Shown in pieces: positions 1-8,915 of a stretch of DNA of 64,000 nt. The DNA is from Chryseosolibacter sp964438975 (GTDB lineage Bacteria > Bacteroidota > Bacteroidia > Cytophagales > Cyclobacteriaceae). A program made the translations under genes and the position numbers. The notes below the pieces were generated by a model. The model saw only the letters and a list, made by a program, of their open reading frames with translations, was not told the DNA's origin and did no database searches. How positions within the stretch are numbered: position 1 is the first letter of the stretch; each line of letters opens with the position of its first letter. The stretch spans positions 1 through 64,000 of the forward strand of contig CAYTMU010000006.1 in assembly GCA_964438975.1 (NCBI GenBank), in the 5' to 3' direction.

Positions 1-118
1 CGACAAACATACTCGCCGTCAGGAGCCACTGACAAATAAGAAACCACCGGAAACCGGCAATCAGGAAAAAAGATCCGTGACCATTCGTAAAATTCGTGGC
101 AAAAAAACTAAGAGTCTC

Positions 119-1135
119 CTAATCCCGATTAAACGTCGGGCATGGAATGAACCTCTCCTTCTTCCGCTTGTTCACTTGCGTGGCGAGTTCGATCTTGAAT
201 TTCAGACCTACTTCATGGGCGCCGCCAGAGATCGGGCCGAGCTCGGATATCGTCACATCGTAACTATAACTCAGCTCAAACTGCTGAAGCTGGAAGCCCA
301 GTACGACCACCACAGCATCATGGCTGATATTGTCCTTCGCGTTCTGCTGGATCGGAATTCCCCTGTACCACAGACCCACGACCACCGGTTCATAGAAGAA
401 ATAAGTACCGAGATCGAGCTGATCAAAGTTTCCTTGTTGCTTATAGACAAAGGAAGGCGCGATCGAAGCCGTGCGCTCCCGCTTGAACACACCGTGATAA
501 AGAGGTATACGGACGCCCCCGTGGAGCGAAGTCTTCACCGGAATTTGTGCTTCCTGGTCAAGTAGCGAACGATTCGGTCTGTTGAGATGCGCCATCGAGA
601 AACCAAGCCACACCTTGCGGCTGTACATCAGCAACCCAGCGCCAAAATCGAAGTACGTACGCCCCTCCAGATTGAGATTCGGTGCGGGTGGCAGGTTGTC
701 GCCACTCTGCGCAAAGTCCAGTTGTTGATAGAAGATCAGTTTGTTGAAATCAATGCTTCTGAAACCCACGCCAAAGTTGACACCGGATGACAGCACCATC
801 TTATCCGTCATCCTTACCTTGTAAGCATACTGGAAGTTTGCTTGCGTCGACTTCAGCGCAGCGGATCCCGCCTTATCGGTGGTCAGCAGGAAACCCAACC
901 CGCTATTGTGCTGGTCAAGATTATAGTCGTAAGAAAAAGCGTACGTCTCAAATGCCTGAGAGATGTTCGGCCATTGATTGCGATAATTTACAATGAACCG
1001 ATGATCCACCGACGTTCCGGAAAACGCAGGGTTGAGATATAAAGGAGCCGCGTAGTATTGGGAAAACTCCGGATCCTGTGCGTGCAGTGTCGGGCTGATC
1101 AGCAAAAGCGATATCAGTAAACTCGTCAATCTCAT
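119..1135 (-). CDS. PorP/SprF family type IX secretion outer-membrane protein
   Basis: 338 aa. An N-terminal signal peptide (hydrophobic stretch ending near HAQ, about residue 20) is followed by the family's typical opening, DPEFSQYYAAPLYLNPAFSG. The rest is rich in alternating aromatic and polar residues, as expected for an outer-membrane beta-barrel. Family members accompany very large surface proteins with CHU_C sorting domains and are needed for their export or anchoring by the type IX secretion system (for example SprF with the adhesin SprB). Its ATG overlaps the stop of the upstream PKD/CHU_C gene by 4 bp, so the two are translationally coupled and the partner is almost certainly that protein. 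Length is normal for the family. Family assignment is firm; the partner relationship is inferred from gene order. Confidence 0.93.
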   Translation of the reverse strand: MRLTSLLISLLLISPTLHAQDPEFSQYYAAPLYLNPAFSGTSVDHRFIVNYRNQWPNISQAFETYAFSYDYNLDQHNSGLGFLLTTDKAGSAALKSTQANFQYAYKVRMTDKMVLSSGVNFGVGFRSIDFNKLIFYQQLDFAQSGDNLPPAPNLNLEGRTYFDFGAGLLMYSRKVWLGFSMAHLNRPNRSLLDQEAQIPVKTSLHGGVRIPLYHGVFKRERTASIAPSFVYKQQGNFDQLDLGTYFFYEPVVVGLWYRGIPIQQNAKDNISHDAVVVVLGFQLQQFELSYSYDVTISELGPISGGAHEVGLKFKIELATQVNKRKKERFIPCPTFNRD

Positions 1136-4100
1136 CGCAACAGGTTTATATCTCCAGTCCGGGTTATTGTTCTACCGTTGTCGTATTCTACGGTAAGGCG
1201 ATAGATATAGACATCCTGAGCGCACAATCTTCCCTTGTAATAGCCATCCCATCCCGAGTCAGGGTTGGTACTTTCAAACATCAGTTCCCCCCACCGATTG
1301 AATATCATGAGTTGAAACTTTGTAACGTTCTGCATCAGTGGAAGAAAGACCTGGTTGTTGCGAACATCGCCGCTTCCCGGTCCGGCGGGATTCGGAACAA
1401 ACGCATTCGGGATCAGCAATTGCCCATGCTTCACCGTATTCACCCCCGACACAAGCGCCGTTGTATCCGCACATCCGTCTGCGTTGCGCGCGATCAACGT
1501 GACCGTGAAAGTACCTTCTTCGTTGTATTTGTGTTGTGGCTCAGGGTCAGTCGATGTTGAACCGTCGCCAAAGTCCCACAGATACTCCGTGGCATCGCGA
1601 CTGCGGTTGTCAGTGTACAGCGTCTCGCCGGGAACGTTCAGCGTCGTCGTTGGATACACCGCAAACTGCGCCACGGGATTTGGAAGTACCTCTATGATGA
1701 ATTCTTTTGTGAGCGACACGGTTCCACCGAGCATGTTCGTCGCCGACAGCGTCACGGAATACAACCCAGGCTGATGATAGGTGTATGTCGGATCGGTGGC
1801 ATACGAAGTTCCCTCATTAGCTCCGAACTTCCATACATAGCTGGTCGGATCTGCATACTGCGATTGGTTGACAAAGGTTACGGTATGCGGCGCACATCCC
1901 GATGGGGGAAAGTAATCGAACTCGATAACCGGCGGAATGGGATTGATCCTGATATCCCGGGAAAAGGTCTCTACGCAGTCGTTGTTTGCCACCTGCAAAG
2001 TAATCGTGTACACGCCGTACGTCAGGTACGTATGTGAAGCCTCGAGTGGATCGGTGGAAGTTGTTCCGTCGCCAAAGTCCCACAGATACGTCCACGGTCC
2101 CGGTGTCGTTGTATTGACCAGTGTCACCGTAGAGGAAGGCAAGGTCTGATCCACCGGTGTCGCAGTGAACGATGTGTTCATACTCTGCGTACGTGGTACG
2201 AAGAGGTTTTGCGTCGTCAAAGGACTTTCACAATTCGCGCTGTTGGTGGTAGTCAGGCTGATAGCCACATTCTGGTCTGTGGTCGCCGACCGCTGGATCT
2301 CATACTCGACGTGGTCACCGTCTGTTGTAGACGCATATACGGTGAAGCCGTTGATCGATATTGTCCACTCGTACCTGGTCAGCCCGCGCTGCGCGGCATC
2401 CAGTCCGAGCAATACCCGGTCGCATCCGTAGGAGATCGTCTGGACATCGAAATCAGAAGGTGGTACAGGCGCGACCCGGATAATGCGGGTAGAGTCACCG
2501 TAGCATGAACTCGGCAGCGTGGCGCGGAGTGTGACGAAGTAGTCCTTTATGGATTGTGTGGTGTTGTCGAAATCGTGGGTAAAGACAGGTGTTGTTCCGG
2601 TGCTCACTTCGTCCACCAGCCCGATGGCATCTTCGATGCGCCATGTATAGTCGGTCGGGTTCAGCGCCTGTGTCTGGTTGTCGACGCTAAAGTTGACCGA
2701 AACGGGACTGCAATTATTGTTGAAGGGAGAATAATTCAGCGATACGAATCCGGCCCGTGGTTCAGGGTTCACCGTGATGGCTATCGGCGCGGAGACCAAC
2801 TCGCAGTCGTTGACCGTCACCACGCGGAGTCTGACGTTATAGACCCGATCGAACGATCCTGTATTGGTAAATGTCCGCACAAAGGTATCGGAGAAGTCGG
2901 GATCGGAAGGATGTTGCACCGCGTCCACAACAAAACCACCCCCGTCGTCGACTTCCCAGATGAAGTCTTTGATCACGTCGGGCTGTCCGTTAACAGAGTT
3001 GTTGGTGAAGGTAACATCAAGTGCACTACAACCCGAAGTAATGTTTGCGGCGATGGTGGCCACAGGCAAGGGGTCGACCTCTACTGCCTGAGATATCATC
3101 GCAAAGCATCCCCCGACATCCGTTGCCACCCGGAGCGCAACCTGATACGTCCCTGACGATGGATAGGTATGCGTGATGGTCTGTTGGTTGTCGAGCGCGG
3201 TATTCTTGTTGAATGTTACGCCGTCGTAATCGAGGTCCCATTCCCATGAGACGATCTGAGCACCACCCACTGAGTTAAGTATTGACGCATCGGTGATGGT
3301 GGTAGCTGATCCCTCGCACACACGCGGCGCGGTAAATTCGGGTTGGGGTTTTTCGAATACACGGACTCTCACCTCGTCCTGGGTTCGACAGTCAGTCGTT
3401 CCATCTCTGATAATAAGACGGGCGCGGTAAACACCAGGGTTGGTGAAGAAATGGTCGAAAGGGCCGAGCGGCGTAGATGAGAAGCCATTGCCGGCGGGCT
3501 CGCTGGAATCCGGATTGTTAGACGCATTACCTTCGTTGAAAAACTCCCAACGCCATTCGGTGTTAGTAGTTGGCGAACCTATCGAGGTATCCGTGAAACG
3601 TACTTCAAAGTCAGTTAATGGTGTCGTCGACTCCTGGCAGAAATCAGGAGTGATCGGGTTCCCGGAATGGTCGGTCACGCCTATCCTAGCAACTAGCGAT
3701 GGCGTTATCTCCACAAGCCTGTCATAATGGGCAACACATGAACCCTGCGCAGTCGGGTTACTCGCATGCAGCCTGATCAATTTTGTCCCGCCGGAAGTAA
3801 ACGCAAAGTCCGTGTGTCGTGAACCTGACGTATGAATCCTGTCCGTTCCTGTAGCATCATCAAAAAACTCCCAAAAAAAGTTAAACCCGCCGCTGGCGGT
3901 CGTGGTGTTCCGAAACGAAATCAGATCTCCGATACAGAACGCCGAAGCAGCATTTCCGTTGGCGTCGCGTGTAACGAAGTCTGGCCGAGGCGAATCGACG
4001 ATCCGAATGTATCCGGTGGTCGCGATCGCGTCCTCATAATTCGGGATTCCACCTTGAGGATCATATGGGTTACACACATTCCAATTGTACATTGTGACCT

Positions 4101-4920
4101 CAAACTGATCACCTACAAGATTGTCCGGGTTTGCCGGCGCGTTCATCGGGAATGTGAGTGACACAGGGCCATCCGCCGGTGCAGGAATAGCTTCGACCGG
4201 TCCGAAATACGCCCCCGTGACGGTCCCTACCGTCGTGGTCGAAACCAATGCACCGTTTCCGTCAGTCAACGGCACAACTCCACCATCATTCAATGAAAGA
4301 TCTCTTATCGCTGTAGCCGGGTTATGATTAGTGCCGTAGACAAACTGAACATGTCGCTGGGCATTATTTGGATTGTCTGGCTCTATGGTCCGGTTGCAGT
4401 TAAAATCAGAAGCATCCCTGAAACGGGCGCCTGCTATCGGATTATCATGGCACACATCCCAGGTCTGCGGAGCCATAGCCAATATGCCGTTGGCCTGTTC
4501 GTCAGTACCCCAAAAGTATGCTGACCTTTGCTCTTCTGATGACGTACACGGCTGATTATCGAATAAGATATACGCGGTGGGAAGGATGTTGCACTGCCCG
4601 TTATTATCGTTGTATGTCAGACCGGCGGTAGCCGTAAAACTCGTATTACCAGCCCCTGCTGTCAAGCCGTTTCCGCTGTGAACTTCACTGACCGTTCCTA
4701 ATGGATCATTCCACACATACCGAATGCGAATACGCGCAGGATCCTGCGGAATATTAAAGTAATAGGTGATAGTAAACTGAGTCACCGTGACAGGCGCACA
4801 ATCCTGATCAGTATTAAAACTCACATCTCGCTGAGGTCTCAACTGGTTACACTGCGCCAAAGAATGACCAGCGGCGGATACGAAAAAAAGAAGCATCAAG
4901 TACCACCTGTTCATCACCAT
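1132..4920 (-). CDS. Giant PKD-repeat surface protein with gliding-motility C-terminal (CHU_C) sorting domain
   Basis: 1262 aa, secreted (signal peptide about residues 1-22, ending SLAQC). The body is a string of Ig-like/PKD modules. Three near the C-terminus are canonical, with WDFGDGTTSTDP, WKFGANEGTSYATDP and WDFGDGSTSTDP cores; several earlier ones are degenerate (WEFFDD, WEWDLDYD). The last ~90 residues form a CHU_C domain (IPNAFVPN, FNRWGELMFES, WDGYYKG, YIYRLTVEY), the type B sorting signal of the type IX secretion system. A role in surface adhesion or gliding is plausible from the family, but the ligand cannot be read from the sequence. It is followed with a 4-bp overlap by a PorP/SprF gene. 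A near-consensus -7 box (TAACTTTA on the minus strand, 4938-4945) lies 17 nt upstream of the start. Confidence 0.92.
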   Translation of the reverse strand: MVMNRWYLMLLFFVSAAGHSLAQCNQLRPQRDVSFNTDQDCAPVTVTQFTITYYFNIPQDPARIRIRYVWNDPLGTVSEVHSGNGLTAGAGNTSFTATAGLTYNDNNGQCNILPTAYILFDNQPCTSSEEQRSAYFWGTDEQANGILAMAPQTWDVCHDNPIAGARFRDASDFNCNRTIEPDNPNNAQRHVQFVYGTNHNPATAIRDLSLNDGGVVPLTDGNGALVSTTTVGTVTGAYFGPVEAIPAPADGPVSLTFPMNAPANPDNLVGDQFEVTMYNWNVCNPYDPQGGIPNYEDAIATTGYIRIVDSPRPDFVTRDANGNAASAFCIGDLISFRNTTTASGGFNFFWEFFDDATGTDRIHTSGSRHTDFAFTSGGTKLIRLHASNPTAQGSCVAHYDRLVEITPSLVARIGVTDHSGNPITPDFCQESTTPLTDFEVRFTDTSIGSPTTNTEWRWEFFNEGNASNNPDSSEPAGNGFSSTPLGPFDHFFTNPGVYRARLIIRDGTTDCRTQDEVRVRVFEKPQPEFTAPRVCEGSATTITDASILNSVGGAQIVSWEWDLDYDGVTFNKNTALDNQQTITHTYPSSGTYQVALRVATDVGGCFAMISQAVEVDPLPVATIAANITSGCSALDVTFTNNSVNGQPDVIKDFIWEVDDGGGFVVDAVQHPSDPDFSDTFVRTFTNTGSFDRVYNVRLRVVTVNDCELVSAPIAITVNPEPRAGFVSLNYSPFNNNCSPVSVNFSVDNQTQALNPTDYTWRIEDAIGLVDEVSTGTTPVFTHDFDNTTQSIKDYFVTLRATLPSSCYGDSTRIIRVAPVPPSDFDVQTISYGCDRVLLGLDAAQRGLTRYEWTISINGFTVYASTTDGDHVEYEIQRSATTDQNVAISLTTTNSANCESPLTTQNLFVPRTQSMNTSFTATPVDQTLPSSTVTLVNTTTPGPWTYLWDFGDGTTSTDPLEASHTYLTYGVYTITLQVANNDCVETFSRDIRINPIPPVIEFDYFPPSGCAPHTVTFVNQSQYADPTSYVWKFGANEGTSYATDPTYTYHQPGLYSVTLSATNMLGGTVSLTKEFIIEVLPNPVAQFAVYPTTTLNVPGETLYTDNRSRDATEYLWDFGDGSTSTDPEPQHKYNEEGTFTVTLIARNADGCADTTALVSGVNTVKHGQLLIPNAFVPNPAGPGSGDVRNNQVFLPLMQNVTKFQLMIFNRWGELMFESTNPDSGWDGYYKGRLCAQDVYIYRLTVEYDNGRTITRTGDINLLR

Positions 4921-5173
4921 ACTGGATCCGGCATTTCTAAAGTTATCGTATCAATGCAGAAATAACCTTTTAATTACAATTCAGACCCGAAAGGAAACCC
5001 CTGTTTTCCATAAATATAGGGCCGTTTCGGCAAGCAGCAATTTTTGCGAATGACCGACCGTTATATCTGCTGAAAGTTCAGCTCATTAACTTCTCGCAAT
5101 ACGAATAAAGACCCCGCACCAAGTTTTTTCCCCCGCTGGACGGGCTTCTCTGAGTTTTTTGCCCCGAAAAAAG

Positions 5174-5181
5174 TACCTTTG
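5174..5181 (+). promoter_or_regulatory. -7 box of the pyrG promoter (TACCTTTG)
   Basis: TACCTTTG matches the Bacteroidota -7 consensus TAnnTTTG exactly and lies 34 nt upstream of the pyrG ATG. No convincing -33 TTG was found at the usual distance. The 295-bp gap 4921-5215 between the divergent PKD gene and pyrG holds this box, the weaker minus-strand box at 4938-4945, and nothing else recognisable. Confidence 0.5.
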
Positions 5182-5215
5182 TGCCCGGTTAATCGAAAAA
5201 GGGTCAATCCTAATC

Positions 5216-6832
5216 ATGTCTACTGCCAAATACATTTTCGTAACCGGGGGTGTAACATCATCACTGGGGAAAGGAATTATTGCTGCCTCACTCGGTAAGT
5301 TGTTACAAGCCAGAGGTTTCAAAGTTACAATCCAAAAATTCGACCCGTATATAAACATTGACCCGGGTACACTTAACCCGTACGAACACGGCGAGTGTTA
5401 TGTCACCTCAGACGGCGCGGAGACCGACCTGGACCTGGGACATTACGAGCGTTTCCTCAATATCGAAACAAGCCGCGCAAATAATATCACCACCGGCCGG
5501 ATTTACCACAACGTCATCACAAAGGAGCGGCAAGGGGAATACCTGGGGAAGACGGTACAGGTTGTACCCCATATCACTGACGAAATCAAACGCAATATCT
5601 TCCTTCTCGGAGAAAGCGGCCAATATGACTTCGTGATAACTGAGATCGGCGGATCGGTCGGCGACATCGAGTCACTCCCGTTCATCGAGGCAGTGCGCCA
5701 GGTGCGATGGGATCTCGGCGCGAATAACGCGCTGGTTATTCACCTGACGCTCATCCCTTATCTCAAGGCAGCAAAAGAGCTGAAAACCAAACCCACTCAG
5801 CATTCTGTGAAGGAGCTGTTGGCCGAGGGTATTCAGCCGGATATTCTCGTGTGCCGTACCGAGATGCCTCTTCCTATGGAGCTTCGGAAGAAGCTCGCGC
5901 TCTTTTGCAACGTCAACCTGAATTCAGTCATCGAAGCGATCGACGCGGACACCATATACGATGTTCCGATGAATATGAAAAAGGAAAAGCTCGATGAACG
6001 CGTGCTCGCCAAACTAAAAATTCACACGAAGAATGAACCCGATCTCGACCAATGGAAGACTTTCCTCGGAAAGTTGAAGAATCCAATGGACGAAGTGACG
6101 GTGGCGCTCGTCGGGAAATATGTTTCACTTCCCGATGCATACAAATCGATTGTCGAAGCATTTGTACACGCCGGTGCCGAAAATGATTCAAAGGTGAATC
6201 TCAAATGGATTTCTTCGGAGGACATCAATACCGACAGCGTAGAAGCATTGCTGCAAGGCGTTGATGGCGTGCTGGTAGCGCCCGGATTCGGCGAACGCGG
6301 CATGGAGGGAAAGATCGAAGCGATCCGTCACGTCCGCGAGAACAAGATCCCGTTCTTCGGCATCTGTCTCGGGATGCAATGCGCGGTCGTTGAATTTGCG
6401 AGACACGTACTAGGACTCGACGCCAGCTCGACAGAGTTGAATGCGAAGTCGAAGCATCCCGTGATCGATATGATGGAAGAGCAAAAGAAGATCACGATGA
6501 AAGGTGGCACCATGCGCCTTGGATCATACGATTGCCGTATCCGAAAGGGAACGAAAGCACACAACGCTTACGGCGAAACGCTGATACAGGAACGACATCG
6601 CCACCGCTACGAATTTAATAACAAGTACCTCGATCAAATGGAGGCTGCCGGTATGAAGGCTGCCGGCATAAATCCTGAATCCAGCCTGGTGGAGATCGTG
6701 GAATTAAAAGATCACCCCTGGTTCGTCGGCGTTCAGTATCACCCGGAATTGCGGAGCACGGTGCTCAATCCGCATCCGCTCTTTGTGAAGTTTGTCGGTG
6801 CAGCACTGAACCATAAGCGATCTATTTCTTAA
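5216..6832 (+). CDS. pyrG: CTP synthase
   Basis: 538 aa, the usual CTP synthase length. The enzyme makes CTP from UTP, ATP and glutamine in pyrimidine nucleotide synthesis (cytosol). The N-terminal synthase domain starts KYIFVTGGVTSSLGKGI (P-loop) and includes the ITEIGGSVGDIES motif. The C-terminal class I glutamine amidotransferase domain has the nucleophile elbow GICLGMQCAVVEFAR and the His-Glu pair in YHPE. I chose the start at 5216 because homologues begin at MS-KYIFVTGG; an in-frame extension from 5159 would run across the -7 promoter box. The next gene, yidC, follows after 43 nt with no obvious terminator. Confidence 0.98.
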   Translation: MSTAKYIFVTGGVTSSLGKGIIAASLGKLLQARGFKVTIQKFDPYINIDPGTLNPYEHGECYVTSDGAETDLDLGHYERFLNIETSRANNITTGRIYHNVITKERQGEYLGKTVQVVPHITDEIKRNIFLLGESGQYDFVITEIGGSVGDIESLPFIEAVRQVRWDLGANNALVIHLTLIPYLKAAKELKTKPTQHSVKELLAEGIQPDILVCRTEMPLPMELRKKLALFCNVNLNSVIEAIDADTIYDVPMNMKKEKLDERVLAKLKIHTKNEPDLDQWKTFLGKLKNPMDEVTVALVGKYVSLPDAYKSIVEAFVHAGAENDSKVNLKWISSEDINTDSVEALLQGVDGVLVAPGFGERGMEGKIEAIRHVRENKIPFFGICLGMQCAVVEFARHVLGLDASSTELNAKSKHPVIDMMEEQKKITMKGGTMRLGSYDCRIRKGTKAHNAYGETLIQERHRHRYEFNNKYLDQMEAAGMKAAGINPESSLVEIVELKDHPWFVGVQYHPELRSTVLNPHPLFVKFVGAALNHKRSIS

Positions 6833-6875
6833 TATTGCACCCCACTTAGTTTTTTTACTAGTTTATTGAGATAAA

Positions 6876-8696
6876 ATGGACAGAAATTCGGCGATAGGCC
6901 TGACCTTGATTGCAGCGTTGTTACTGGTGTATTTCTACTGGTTCTCGCCGCAGCCCCAGCCCCCGCCAGCGGTAAGCGAATCACCCGCTACACAGGCACC
7001 TGCCACTTCCTCGCCGGATCAACATGCCGCCGTTGCTGACAGCTTGCTCGCCTCCTCGTTCGGAGATCTTTCCGCATTCGTGCGCGGTGCTGAACAAGCA
7101 ATCGAAGTGACTACCGAAGACCTCCGCATAGTCTTCACCAACAAGGGCGGTATCATCCGGGAAACCGAACTCCTCCGATACAAGACCTACCACGGGACGC
7201 CGATGAATCTCATCACGCCCGAGCGGTCCAAATTCGATCTCCTGACCAACTACCAGGGAAAGGATATCGATCTTTACGACCTGTACTACACTGGAATTCA
7301 ATCGCGCAACGGCGATACCACCGTCGTCACTTTCTCGCTGCAGCTCGCAAACGGATCGTCGCTGAAACACATATACGCGGTGCCGCCCAACGGTTACGAG
7401 ATCCGTTACAAGCTTGAGCAACGCGGATTCGGCGAACAATTCGCAGGAACACATCTGACATTCCAGTGGGACAACCGGATTCTTCCGATGGAGAAGGACA
7501 TCCACGATACGCGGAACAACTCGGGAATCGGATACTATGAGATCAACGACGGATATGATCACCTCAGTGAACGATCGTCGGGAACGGAGCTGGAAACATT
7601 GGTGCAACCGCTGAAATGGGTCGCGATCAAACAAAAATTCTTCCTGTCAGGCATCATCGCCGATCATCATTTTACCGGCGGAGAAGTTTCTTCAGTAACC
7701 AATGAGTCCGACACTTCCATGGTCGAGCACGCAAAGGTCAAGCTGTTCATACCGAAAACGTCGCTCATTGCCGGAGAAACCAACTTCCGGTACTACGTCG
7801 GACCAAACGACTACAAGAAACTCGGTGGTGTTGCAGACGACTTTGAGAAGAATGTCTACCTCGGCTTCCCCCCTATTTTCTGGATCAACAAGTTTGTGAT
7901 CTTCCCGGTATTCCAATTTCTCACCACCATCACCTCCAATTACGGCGTGATCATCATCGTGCTGGTGTTGCTGTTGAAACTGGTACTGGCGCCGTTGTCA
8001 TACAAGTCGTACCTAAGTATGGCGAAGATGCGTGTGCTGAAACCGGAGCTGGATGAAATCAAGCAGAAGAATGGCGAAGACATGCAGAAGGTACAGCAAG
8101 AGCAACTCAAGCTCTACCAGCAGGTAGGTGTCAATCCCATCAGCGGGTGTATACCCGTCCTGCTTCAAATGCCGATCCTTTTCGCGATGTTCTATCTGTT
8201 CCCCGCGAGTATTGAACTCCGGCAACAACCGTTCCTGTGGGCGGAGGACTTGTCGACTTACGATTCTATAATCAATCTGCCGTTCAGCCTGCCATTCGGC
8301 GTCGGTGACCACCTCAGCTTGTTCACGCTGCTGATGACCGTCTCCACGCTCATCTACACCTGGCAAAACAATCAGTTGACGTCGGTTACAGGTCCGATGA
8401 AGTCAATGTCGTATGTGATGCCATTGATCTTCCTGTTCGTATTGAACTCCTTCCCGGCTGGCCTGACATTCTATTACTTCGTTTCCAACCTCGTCACCTT
8501 CGCTCAACAGGCGATCATTCGCCGGTTCGTCGACGAAGACAAGATCAAGTTGGTACTGGAAGAGAACCGGAAGCGGATCGCCGCCGGTGGCGGCAAGAAG
8601 TCGCGCTTCATGTCGCGTCTCGAAGAAGCGATGAAAGCAAGCGAGGAAACACGTCGTAAAATGGACGACGAGCGCAAGAAACGGAAAAAGAAGTAA
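6876..8696 (+). CDS. yidC: Membrane protein insertase YidC
   Basis: 606 aa. This is the inner-membrane insertase that helps integrate and fold membrane proteins, alone or with SecYEG. An N-terminal transmembrane anchor (about residues 5-24) is followed by a large periplasmic beta-sandwich domain (to about 330), then the conserved five-helix insertase core beginning near NYGVIIIVLVLLLKLVLAPL. The cytoplasmic hairpin is rich in Lys, Glu and Gln (MRVLKPELDEIKQKNGEDMQ). The tail is strongly basic (MDDERKKRKKK), typical for ribosome contact. Length and layout match Bacteroidota YidC. It is co-directional with pyrG upstream and parA downstream. Confidence 0.97.
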   Translation: MDRNSAIGLTLIAALLLVYFYWFSPQPQPPPAVSESPATQAPATSSPDQHAAVADSLLASSFGDLSAFVRGAEQAIEVTTEDLRIVFTNKGGIIRETELLRYKTYHGTPMNLITPERSKFDLLTNYQGKDIDLYDLYYTGIQSRNGDTTVVTFSLQLANGSSLKHIYAVPPNGYEIRYKLEQRGFGEQFAGTHLTFQWDNRILPMEKDIHDTRNNSGIGYYEINDGYDHLSERSSGTELETLVQPLKWVAIKQKFFLSGIIADHHFTGGEVSSVTNESDTSMVEHAKVKLFIPKTSLIAGETNFRYYVGPNDYKKLGGVADDFEKNVYLGFPPIFWINKFVIFPVFQFLTTITSNYGVIIIVLVLLLKLVLAPLSYKSYLSMAKMRVLKPELDEIKQKNGEDMQKVQQEQLKLYQQVGVNPISGCIPVLLQMPILFAMFYLFPASIELRQQPFLWAEDLSTYDSIINLPFSLPFGVGDHLSLFTLLMTVSTLIYTWQNNQLTSVTGPMKSMSYVMPLIFLFVLNSFPAGLTFYYFVSNLVTFAQQAIIRRFVDEDKIKLVLEENRKRIAAGGGKKSRFMSRLEEAMKASEETRRKMDDERKKRKKK

Positions 8697-8728
8697 ACTA
8701 CACTTGAAAGTCGTTTTTTAGCTAGCTA

Positions 8729-8748
8729 ACGGGGTTAATCCCGTGTTT
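8729..8748 (+). terminator. Weak hairpin downstream of yidC
   Basis: ACGGG (8729-8733) can pair with CCCGT (8740-8744) across a GTTAAT loop, followed by GTTTTC. It is about 30 nt after the yidC stop. The stem is short, so this is a modest candidate. Confidence 0.35.
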
Positions 8749-8872
8749 TCGACATTTAGTCCACAGGTTGTGCACCAGTGGGATCCCGATCCAACACGAT
8801 TTGTGTAGCGATTGTGGATAACACGTTCCACGGTGTTCCACGGCCCAAAGTTATTTGCGATATATTTGCAAA

Positions 8873-8903
8873 CCCTTCCATTCGGACGGAAGGGCATTTT
8901 TTA
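8873..8903 (+). terminator. Terminator-like hairpin between the parA -7 box and its start codon
   Basis: CCCTTCC (8873-8879) pairs perfectly with GGAAGGG (8888-8894) across an 8-nt loop and is followed by CA and six T (8897-8902). It lies 13 nt before the parA ATG and 5 nt after a TATATTTG box. It may end transcripts from yidC or structure the 5' end of the parA message. Confidence 0.5.
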
Positions 8904-8915
8904 ATACTTCTTCTA

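Larger units (their letters stand above)
8697..8915. other. yidC-parA intergenic region with a perfect DnaA box (possible origin-linked element)
   Basis: 219 bp without a gene. At 8813-8821 the plus strand reads TGTGGATAA, the exact complement of the DnaA box TTATCCACA. A looser relative (TTTAGTCCACAGG) is at 8755-8767. Next to the perfect box two direct copies of GTTCCACGG (8825-8843) resemble the left half of the ParB site parS (TGTTCCACG), but no complete palindromic parS is formed. A -7-type box TATATTTG (8861-8868) and a terminator-like hairpin (8873-8903) complete the region. Position beside parAB is typical of origin-proximal DNA in many bacteria, but one box is not enough to call an origin. 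Confidence 0.3.

Noticed and set aside
2554..3156. 200-codon open frame on the plus strand inside the PKD protein gene
   Set aside because: It is antisense to a clear secreted multi-domain protein, has no recognisable motif, and its composition follows from the real frame.
6981..7634. 217-codon frame antisense to yidC
   Set aside because: Shadow of a well-supported gene; no domain or plausible start context.
8825..8843. parS site
   Set aside because: Only two direct half-sites (GTTCCACGG) are present; no inverted pair forms the 16-bp palindrome. No perfect TGTTTCACGTGAAACA occurs in the window.
8778..8915. 46-codon N-terminal extension of ParA
   Set aside because: It would cross the -7 box and the terminator-like hairpin, and ParA proteins start at the MGKIIAIANQKGG motif.
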